NCBI GenBank assembly: GCA_026397575.1
Contig: JAPLUP010000683.1
Span: 1 to 6,408, forward strand
Direction: 5' to 3'
Source of the DNA: Candidatus Zixiibacteriota bacterium
Lineage (GTDB): Bacteria; Zixibacteria; MSB-5A5; CAIYYT01
DNA: 6,408 bases
The notes under the pieces are model-generated. The model was given only the letters and a program-made list of their open reading frames with translations. It was not told the origin of the DNA and ran no database searches. The position numbers were made by a program, and so were the translations under genes. Shown here in pieces: positions 1-4,995 of this stretch. How positions within the stretch are numbered: position 1 is the first letter of the stretch; each line of letters begins with the position of its first letter.

Positions 1-228
1 CTGGAGAGAACCTTGGAAGATCACGTTGACTGGAAGATCGAGTTTCTTTCACGGCATCTGGAAGTGACACATGGATGGCTTCAGGAGCAGCTTTCTCTGC
101 GAAGTATGCTGGTTACTCTCTGGCTGACAATCCTTGTAGTAATCTTGACAGTGCTTCAACTGTTCAATGCAACTAACATATGGAAATTCCTAAAAGGTAT
201 TCTAGGCTTCGGCACTGAAATCAATTAG
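1..228 (+). CDS. 3' fragment of an unrecognised protein with a C-terminal membrane helix
   Basis: The frame is open from the first base to a TAG at 226-228, so this is most likely the C-terminal end of a gene that begins upstream of the window. A TTG at 13 could serve as a start but has no convincing ribosome binding site in view. The visible 75 residues begin with a charged, probably helical stretch (LEDHVDWKIEFLSRHLE). A hydrophobic segment follows at about nt 106-165 (LWLTILVVILTVLQLF), which should be a single transmembrane helix, and then a short tail of about 20 residues. The pattern is a soluble helical domain anchored near the C-terminus. I do not recognise the family. It is the only plus-strand gene in the window and converges with the hepT-mntA pair. 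Confidence 0.55.
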   Translation: MERTLEDHVDWKIEFLSRHLEVTHGWLQEQLSLRSMLVTLWLTILVVILTVLQLFNATNIWKFLKGILGFGTEIN

Positions 229-317
229 CGAACAAGCCAGAATGCTCTGTCGACATTATTGTCTGAAAAGCGGTCGAGAACACTTTCCCGACTGCCCGAT
301 ACTTCATACGAAAGAAT

Positions 318-368
318 CTACTTCCTCTTCGCCACCTTCTTCGCGGCGGGGCGCTTTGCAGCGACCAT
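318..368 (-). other. Orphan Lys/Ala-rich tail-like reading frame downstream of hepT
   Basis: On the minus strand, 18 bases past the hepT stop and in the same frame, an ATG at 368 opens a 16-residue frame ending in TAG at 318-320: MVAAKRPAAKKVAKRK. It has no Shine-Dalgarno sequence, so independent translation is doubtful. Its composition (six Lys, two Arg, five Ala) and its ending closely match the C-terminal tail of Ino1 in this window, which ends [14 protein letters not shown]. The codons differ, so it is not a recent DNA copy. It could be the stranded end of a decayed gene, a readthrough extension of HepT (seven extra codons, then this tail), or chance. The rest of 229-386 shows no gene. 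Confidence 0.3.
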
Positions 369-386
369 TATCAACAACTTCAGAGG

Positions 387-737
387 TCAAGGTTCCACAG
401 ACTCCTTTGAAATAGCCTCTATTTCGAGAAGCAGCTTCGGCAGCTTAGACTCTACAATCCCCCAAACAACATCATCCTCCACCCTGTCATAGCCATGCAC
501 CAGCACGTGGCGAAAATTGATGATGTTGCGACAATCCGTGATTCGGGCGGCAACCGCCGCAAACTTCCGCGACAGTTGTTGAAGCGCTTCACCGATTATC
601 TGAAACTGGCGTTCAATTGCCGAACGCAGGAGCGCATCAGACCGATAGTCCTCAAGCGTCTTGCCCTCACTAAACTGCTCGATCAGCTTGCACGCTTCGC
701 TGATGTCGAAGAGATACTTGTTGACTTCAGTTTGCAT
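387..737 (-). CDS. hepT: HepT-like HEPN-domain toxin (DUF86 family ribonuclease)
   Basis: This 116-residue all-helical protein has the usual length for HepT/DUF86. The diagnostic motif is near the C-terminus: R76-HVLV-H81-G-Y83, the RX4HXY signature. In this family Arg and His form the RNase active site of the dimer, and the Tyr is the residue that MntA AMPylates. The conserved helix with AIERQFQIIGEA (residues 40-51) is also present. The start is ATG at 737, because an AGGGA at 743-747 lies five bases upstream and the protein then begins like the family (MQTEVNKYLFDI). The open frame continues upstream to 956, but that part is a shadow of mntA. The gene overlaps the mntA 3' end by 11 bases, implying coupled translation. 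Expected role: growth-arresting RNase neutralised by MntA. Function is inferred from family. Confidence 0.9.
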   Translation of the reverse strand: MQTEVNKYLFDISEACKLIEQFSEGKTLEDYRSDALLRSAIERQFQIIGEALQQLSRKFAAVAARITDCRNIINFRHVLVHGYDRVEDDVVWGIVESKLPKLLLEIEAISKESVEP

Positions 738-1035
738 AGACGTCCCTGCGAGTCTCCTTAATTCCCTCGAGAAAATAGGGGTTGCGAATGGCTCCGAGTT
801 CCACCAGGTCGACCGGTCGCTCGAACAAATCCTGCAGTGAGGCGAGCAGACCGAAGTATCGCTCAGCGTGCTGCGCGGGCGTGGTTGCTTCGAAGACGAC
901 CAAGAAGTCGAGATCACTCTTGCCATCCACAAAGTGGCTGCCGGAGGCGGAGCCAAAGAGCTCTAACCGCTTGACGAAATAGCGTCGACAGAGCTGTATC
1001 AGATCCTCTCGCTTGTGACGGACAAGATCAATCAT
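727..1035 (-). CDS. mntA: MntA-like minimal nucleotidyltransferase antitoxin
   Basis: This 102-residue protein belongs to the minimal nucleotidyltransferase (MNT) family of the pol-beta superfamily. The signature is G28-S29, then eleven residues, then D41-L-D43, the GSX10-11DXD metal-binding site. A third carboxylate, D76 in PVDLVE, lies on the following strand, so all catalytic residues appear intact. The C-terminal IRNPYFLEGI segment is also typical. In characterised pairs the antitoxin adds AMP units from ATP to the Tyr of the HepT RX4HXY motif and so blocks its RNase activity. That is established for the family and inferred here. The start is ATG at 1035, with AGGGAG at 1048-1053, spaced rather far at 12 bases. 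It is the promoter-proximal gene of a two-gene unit with hepT. I see no clear promoter. Confidence 0.9.
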   Translation of the reverse strand: MIDLVRHKREDLIQLCRRYFVKRLELFGSASGSHFVDGKSDLDFLVVFEATTPAQHAERYFGLLASLQDLFERPVDLVELGAIRNPYFLEGIKETRRDVYAN

Positions 1036-1078
1036 GAGTCAAGCAATCTCCCTGGCATGTGCAATCTCTTATTCGGGC

Positions 1079-1147
1079 TAGCCCACCTGTCGCTCCGCTT
1101 TGGGTGGGCTACCGGACTCTCCCACAGCAAGCTGTGGATTACCCGGT
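1079..1147. repeat. Structured intergenic element with two adjacent hairpins
   Basis: Between the mntA start and the lipoprotein stop codon lies a dense block of inverted repeats. The first is a perfect 9-bp stem, TAGCCCACC at 1079-1087 with GGTGGGCTA at 1103-1111, around a 15-base loop. The second is CCACAGC at 1122-1128 with GCTGTGG at 1131-1137 around AA, enclosed by ACCGG at 1111-1115 and CCGGT at 1143-1147. The second hairpin abuts the lipoprotein stop codon at 1148-1150. No T-run follows on the minus strand, so it is not a textbook intrinsic terminator. It could be a dispersed REP-like element or a transcript-end stabiliser. No second copy was seen in the window. Confidence 0.5.
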
Positions 1148-2053
1148 TTATTTGAGTATCCAGTTGATGTCCAATTCAGGAATCAGGTTCACTTCTTCGT
1201 TCCAAAGCTCCATTACCGACTTTAAGTCTATGCTTGACCAGTTCTGTGCTTTGAGCCTATCTAAGGGGATACTAACCTCATATATTGTGGTAGCTCGATC
1301 AACACCTACTATGGGAACACTGAATACGGATTCGCGAACGCCGTGCCGTATCTGTATAACTATTCTACTAACATCAGGCAGCTTGCTTTCTGAAGCGATC
1401 GATTTCAAGATTTGAGCGCTTCGATACTTGACTAGCCAAGTGAGTTTTTCCTTAGTGCCATAGTCACCCCTGACATAAGGACTCTCATCATCAGCAGAGC
1501 TCCCCTCCACCAAAGGCGCTGAGACTTCTAATTCTGGGGGTTCCGGGAGGTGGGGTCTGAAGTTCACGACTACGTCTGCCCCTTCTGGGAGAACTTTCCT
1601 CGCCGCTAACTCAACCGTTTCAATCTGTGCTTTCAAGTTCCGCAAGTTTTCTCTTGCCTCGTCCGAGAACTTTCCGTTGGGGTAGCATCTAAGGAAATTC
1701 TCATAGACGTCGATTCTGTAAGCATTCTTGACAGCCTGAACACGCAGCGAGTCAGCCGCAGCACGTGCTCGATCCGCGTATCTGCTATCGGGATGACGCT
1801 TCAAGAACTCCTCGTACCAGTATAATTCTTCGAGCTTGACGATTTCCATGAATCGAAGGGAGTCGATCCTCTCACTTGCTTGATCTGCGAACCCTGTGTT
1901 GGGATAGCGCTCCAAGAACTTCTCATACGCTTCAACAGTGTTGCGTCTTTCGGCCGTTTGCCACTGACTTTGCATTGTAGCACATCCGACAAACAGGACT
2001 AGGCACACCAAACCTGAACAAGCGCCTAGGAAAAGCTGGGAGCTGCGGACCAT
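1148..2053 (-). CDS. Lipoprotein with TPR-like repeats and an unrecognised C-terminal domain
   Basis: This is a 301-residue protein. Residues 1-23 form a signal peptide with a hydrophobic core (LGACSGLVCLVLFVG) ending at C24, a plausible lipobox (FVG-C; Phe at -3 is less usual). It should therefore be exported and lipid-anchored. Three helical repeats of 37 residues follow at about 38-148, marked by YEKFLERYP, YEEFLKRHP and YENFLRCYP. This pattern resembles the TPR-like repeats of BamD/YbgF-type envelope proteins. After a Pro-rich linker (168-180), residues 195-301 form a mixed alpha/beta domain that I do not recognise. The start is ATG at 2053 with a strong AGGAGG at 2059-2064, spaced five bases. 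It lies 59 bases downstream of ino1 on the same strand, so read-through from that operon is possible, but it has no obvious functional link to it. By eye it is more A+T-rich than ino1. The role is unknown; the repeats suggest protein-protein contacts. Confidence 0.75.
   Translation of the reverse strand: MVRSSQLFLGACSGLVCLVLFVGCATMQSQWQTAERRNTVEAYEKFLERYPNTGFADQASERIDSLRFMEIVKLEELYWYEEFLKRHPDSRYADRARAAADSLRVQAVKNAYRIDVYENFLRCYPNGKFSDEARENLRNLKAQIETVELAARKVLPEGADVVVNFRPHLPEPPELEVSAPLVEGSSADDESPYVRGDYGTKEKLTWLVKYRSAQILKSIASESKLPDVSRIVIQIRHGVRESVFSVPIVGVDRATTIYEVSIPLDRLKAQNWSSIDLKSVMELWNEEVNLIPELDINWILK
1610..1942 (-). repeat. Three tandem 111-bp coding repeats (37-residue TPR-like units)
   Basis: Inside the lipoprotein gene, three units of exactly 37 codons align without gaps. 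The landmarks YExFL fall at residues 43, 80 and 117, each followed by a [YH]P pair at 50, 87 and 124 and an acidic/Ala-rich helix (FADQA, YADRA, FSDEA). DNA similarity between units is visible but weak, strongest around the YExFL codons, so the duplications are old. Confidence 0.7.
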
Positions 2054-2112
2054 AATATCCTCCTACTCTGACCTGCCACGGCGCGCTGCGCAAGCCTCGT
2101 GCGCCCTTACGG

Positions 2113-3261
2113 CTATTTCTTCCGTCTCGCCACTTTTGTTACCGGCCTCTTCGCCGCTATCTTCGATTTGGCTTTCCCCATCTGCTTTTTACCGTACATG
2201 GCGATGAATTGCTCCGTCGCTTCGCGGGCAGCGTCGTCATAGTATTGAACCGGCGGCGACTTCATGAAGTAAGATGATGGCGCTTCGAGCGCGCCCTTGA
2301 TTTTGTTGTCGAGTCCGAGCTTGGCGCAGCGAACGGCGTCGATCACCACACCGGCGGAATTAGGCGAGTCCCAGACTTCCATTTTCAATTCGATATTGAG
2401 CGGCACATCACCAAACGTGCGCCCTTCCATGCGGATATACGCCCATTTGCGGTCGGTGAGCCACTCGACATAATCGGAGGGGCCGATATGCACGTTGCCG
2501 GGGCCAAGGTCATAATCAAGCTGCGAGGTCACGGCGTTGGTCTTGGAAATCTTTTTCGATTCCAGGCGGCTCCGCTCCAGCATGTTGAGGAAATCGGTAT
2601 TGCCGCCGACGTTAAGCTGGCTGGTGCGCTCCAGACGCACGCCCCGTTCGCGGAACAGACGGGTCAAAACGCGATGCGTAATCGTGGCGCCGACCTGCGA
2701 TTTGATGTCGTCGCCGATCACCGGCAAACCTTTTTTCTCGAAACGACTGCGCCAGAATTTCTCGCGGGCGATAAACACCGGAATGCAGTTGACAAAACCG
2801 CAACCCGCTTCCAGCACCTGTTCAACATACCACTTGGTGGCTTCTTCCGAACCGACCGGCAGGTAATTGACTACCACTTCGGTACCGGTGTCCTTCAGAT
2901 ACTTGGCAACGTCGATGGCGTCGCCGGGAGCTTTTTGAATGATCTGCGAAAGATAATAACCCAGACCATCATGAGTCATGCCGCGCTGGACTTTGATACC
3001 GGTCAGCGGCACGGAACTGAACTTGAAAGTGTTGTTGGGTCTGGTGAAGATGGCTTCGGATAGGTCCTTGCCGACCTTATTCTTGTCGATATCGATGGCG
3101 GCGGAAAACTCGATGTCGGAGATGTGATAGCCGCCCAAAGTCACATGCATCAAACCGGGTACAAAATCGGTGTCCTTGGCATTCTTGTAGTATTCCACTC
3201 CCTGGACAAACGACGAGGCACAATTCCCCACGCCGATAATGCCAACACGTATCTTACCCAT
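2113..3261 (-). CDS. ino1: myo-inositol-3-phosphate synthase (MIPS, Ino1)
   Basis: This enzyme isomerises glucose-6-phosphate to 1D-myo-inositol 3-phosphate in the cytoplasm through an NAD-dependent oxidation, aldol cyclisation and reduction. At 382 residues it is of the compact prokaryotic type. The N-terminal NAD-binding glycine-rich motif is [11 protein letters not shown] (8-18). Family blocks follow: [15 protein letters not shown] (183-197), [11 protein letters not shown] (217-227), [10 protein letters not shown] (235-244), and [10 protein letters not shown] with [19 protein letters not shown] (263-302). The catalytic Lys and Asp-rich regions therefore appear intact. The start is ATG at 3261 with GAGGAG at 3269-3274, spaced seven bases. 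The gene lies 14 bases after the PfkB kinase and is last in the operon. One oddity is a strongly basic C-terminal extension from about residue 358 ([20 protein letters not shown] and on to RRKK), beyond the catalytic core. Confidence 0.96.
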   Translation of the reverse strand: MGKIRVGIIGVGNCASSFVQGVEYYKNAKDTDFVPGLMHVTLGGYHISDIEFSAAIDIDKNKVGKDLSEAIFTRPNNTFKFSSVPLTGIKVQRGMTHDGLGYYLSQIIQKAPGDAIDVAKYLKDTGTEVVVNYLPVGSEEATKWYVEQVLEAGCGFVNCIPVFIAREKFWRSRFEKKGLPVIGDDIKSQVGATITHRVLTRLFRERGVRLERTSQLNVGGNTDFLNMLERSRLESKKISKTNAVTSQLDYDLGPGNVHIGPSDYVEWLTDRKWAYIRMEGRTFGDVPLNIELKMEVWDSPNSAGVVIDAVRCAKLGLDNKIKGALEAPSSYFMKSPPVQYYDDAAREATEQFIAMYGKKQMGKAKSKIAAKRPVTKVARRKK

Positions 3262-3275
3262 TCTCTTACTCCTCG

Positions 3276-4196
3276 TTAATTATTGGAATGCACTTTCTGC
3301 AAGTGTCGTTTTATCAAATCATCCTTCCGGCGCTCCGCTTCCGGCAGCGTCAGCGGAAAATCCGGACCGCAGTTTTCGATCATCACCGAAGACACACATC
3401 CCGCAAAACAACCGGCGTCAAAATAGTCATATCCGTGTGAGAGTGCATAGATAATTCCTGCGGCATAGGTATCCCCGGCGCCGGTAGAATCCTTCGCCAG
3501 AGTCTCGTAAGCGGGTATGACATAGAAGTCAGAGCCATCGTAGATCACCGAACCGGCTTCCGCCAGCGTGATAATGACTAGCTTGGCGCCCCACGACTTG
3601 ATAATCTTAGCCGGAGTTTCGTAATCGACACGTGGATCAATGCCGGTCAGCACCTTGCACTCCATCTCGTTCGGTTTGAACACATCCGACAAAGCCGCAA
3701 TTGCCTCGATTTCCGGCGTTTTCTCGTGCAGGATACGCCCGCTCTCCGTGCGACGCAAAAACCCCTGTGGGTCGACGAAGATTTTCGCCTTTGACTGCGA
3801 TTTCACCATCTCCACATAGCGCAGGTCGATCTCTTGCAGAATCGGGCCGAACAGAATCCATTCGGACTCGGCATACTTCTCGGGAAAAAAACCGATTGGC
3901 CCGGCATCGCCGAGAACATCAAGTGTTCGATTGCCGTGGTCGTCAAAATAGATCAACTTAAAACCGCCTGACTCTTCGGATTCCTCGATGGCATAATTGA
4001 TCTTGAAGCGCTCCATCTCCGACCGAAACAGGGTCTCGTAGTCTTGCGCAACCCTGCCGATCAGCGCCGTCTCCATTCCCAGCTTGGAGAGCGCGAGACA
4101 GGCATTCGTCGAGCAACCCGATAGAACGCGCCCCCCGGTCTTGAGATAGGGTGTTTCGATCAGGTCAAAGACGGGATTACCGATACCGGTAATCAT
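3276..4196 (-). CDS. PfkB/ribokinase-family sugar or inositol kinase
   Basis: This 306-residue ATP-dependent kinase has the ribokinase fold. Visible landmarks in order are GNPVFDLIE (6-14, substrate-binding Asp at 11), [20 protein letters not shown] (21-40, the conserved Gly-Gly...Asn substrate loop), PNEME (175-179, the NXXE metal/phosphate motif), [11 protein letters not shown] (209-219), and [12 protein letters not shown] (236-247, PfkB signature 2), with D242 as catalytic base and GAG as anion hole. All key residues are present. Its ATG overlaps the TGA of the phosphatidyltransferase gene (4193-4196, ATGA), and ino1 follows after 14 bases, so all three are co-transcribed and probably translationally coupled. 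Substrate is not set by the sequence. PfkB kinases act on ribose, fructose, adenosine and others, and one archaeal member phosphorylates myo-inositol at position 3. The context favours inositol, but this is inference. Confidence 0.88.
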   Translation of the reverse strand: MITGIGNPVFDLIETPYLKTGGRVLSGCSTNACLALSKLGMETALIGRVAQDYETLFRSEMERFKINYAIEESEESGGFKLIYFDDHGNRTLDVLGDAGPIGFFPEKYAESEWILFGPILQEIDLRYVEMVKSQSKAKIFVDPQGFLRRTESGRILHEKTPEIEAIAALSDVFKPNEMECKVLTGIDPRVDYETPAKIIKSWGAKLVIITLAEAGSVIYDGSDFYVIPAYETLAKDSTGAGDTYAAGIIYALSHGYDYFDAGCFAGCVSSVMIENCGPDFPLTLPEAERRKDDLIKRHLQKVHSNN

Positions 4197-4807
4197 TTCT
4201 TGTCCTTCCGTTCGTTGAGAATCCGCCGAGCATAGAACAAACGCTGGACGCTGGTCAAACAGGACACGCCGCCCACGACAATCAACGCGTAGTTGAAGAG
4301 GTTGTGATTCGGGAAGAAAAACTCCACCAGAGCGCCGGCCATTATGATGATGAACTTTTCCAGACGTCCCACAGCTCCGACTGCGACGTTATCGATCTTG
4401 CCAATCGATTCAGCGGCCTCGCGCGTATAGCTGGCGATAATCATGCCGAATAGCGCAAACAACGCCCAGACGGGGTGTACGAATCCCGACAGGGCAATGC
4501 CCATCAGAATAACCGCCTCGGCATAGCGGTCGGAGACATGGTCCAGAATTCCGCCGAACGTTGTACCCATGTTGCCGGCGCGTGCGGTAGCACCGTCAAG
4601 CATGTCGGTGAAGATGGCGAATGCCATCGTAACAGAACCCCAGATCAACTGCTTCTGCCAAAAGAGCACGCCGCCGAGAACGGCAATGAGAAACGAGATC
4701 AGGGTCAGGATATTGGGAGTCAGCCCAAGCCGCAGGCAGAACTTGCCATATGGTATAGAGACACTTTCGTAAGAAATGCGACGTCTCTGTTGCAGTTGCT
4801 GTGTCAT
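4193..4807 (-). CDS. CDP-alcohol phosphatidyltransferase, probable phosphatidylinositol-phosphate synthase
   Basis: This 204-residue integral membrane enzyme carries the complete CDP-alcohol phosphotransferase signature: D68-ML-D71-G72-AT-A75-R76, eight residues, G85-GIL-D89-HVS-D93. The four Asp coordinate two metals, and D93 is the expected catalytic base. About six membrane helices are seen (near 32-50, 54-68, 95-110, 112-127, 151-165, 171-188). SYTREAAES (126-134) and GRLEK (147-151) resemble the inositol-phosphate-binding region of bacterial phosphatidylinositol-phosphate and archaeal archaetidylinositol-phosphate synthases. Together with ino1 in the same operon, this favours transfer of a CDP-activated lipid to inositol phosphate rather than to glycerol-3-phosphate or serine. 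ATG at 4807 is the only reasonable start, because an in-frame stop lies at 4826-4828 with no other start codon between. No Shine-Dalgarno is visible. It is the first gene of the operon. Confidence 0.88.
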   Translation of the reverse strand: MTQQLQQRRRISYESVSIPYGKFCLRLGLTPNILTLISFLIAVLGGVLFWQKQLIWGSVTMAFAIFTDMLDGATARAGNMGTTFGGILDHVSDRYAEAVILMGIALSGFVHPVWALFALFGMIIASYTREAAESIGKIDNVAVGAVGRLEKFIIIMAGALVEFFFPNHNLFNYALIVVGGVSCLTSVQRLFYARRILNERKDKK

Positions 4808-4916
4808 TTTGCTAAAGCCCGGTCTTCAAGCGCTTTCTGCGTGAATGCCCGATCCCAAGTTACTGCGTGGAAGGATTGCCGCGTCAGCACTGAGAAATCC
4901 ACTCGTCAAACTTTAA

Positions 4917-4945
4917 AGTATACCCACATCCAAAGGCGGCGTCAA
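4917..4945 (-). promoter_or_regulatory. Sigma70-type promoter of the inositol-lipid operon
   Basis: On the minus strand, TTGACG (4940-4945) and TATACT (4917-4922) are separated by exactly 17 bases (4923-4939). Each box differs from consensus at a single position. Transcription would start near 4910, giving a leader of about 100 bases before the phosphatidyltransferase ATG at 4807. The site lies in the 188-base gap after the GT-C gene, so the three-gene operon can be expressed independently of it. The leader contains a short near-palindrome, TCAGTGCTGA, at about 4883-4892. I recognise no riboswitch there. Confidence 0.75.
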
Positions 4946-4995
4946 GCGAAATTGAGTTGTCCCTTAAGCCCGTTTGACTCAACAGGTCACCAAAA

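Noticed and set aside
270..295. Hairpin GCGGTCG / CGACTGC between the convergent genes as a terminator
   Set aside because: It is a 7-bp stem with one G-T pair and no T-run on either side; too weak to call.
259..761. Two plus-strand open frames opposite hepT
   Set aside because: They are antisense shadows of the HEPN gene, start with no ribosome binding site and show low-complexity or unpatterned sequence.
738..956. Upstream extension of the hepT reading frame to a 189-residue protein
   Set aside because: This part lies entirely inside mntA in another frame, has a Ser/Arg/Pro-rich shadow composition, and the family-type N-terminus with its own AGGGA begins at 737.
1059..1415. 118-codon plus-strand open frame
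   Set aside because: It runs across the hairpin element and the antisense of the lipoprotein gene and lacks any coding signature.
2080..2105. GC-rich inverted repeat between ino1 and the lipoprotein gene
   Set aside because: The stem is about 5 bp in sequence rich in GCGC and has no T-run, so it is not distinguishable from chance.
2488..3063. 191-codon plus-strand open frame
   Set aside because: It is antisense to ino1, whose family motifs are unmistakable; the translated product has no recognisable features.
4952..4982. Inverted repeat TTGAGT / ACTCAA after the GT-C gene as a terminator
   Set aside because: The stem is only 6 bp with a 19-base loop and no clear T-run on the minus strand.
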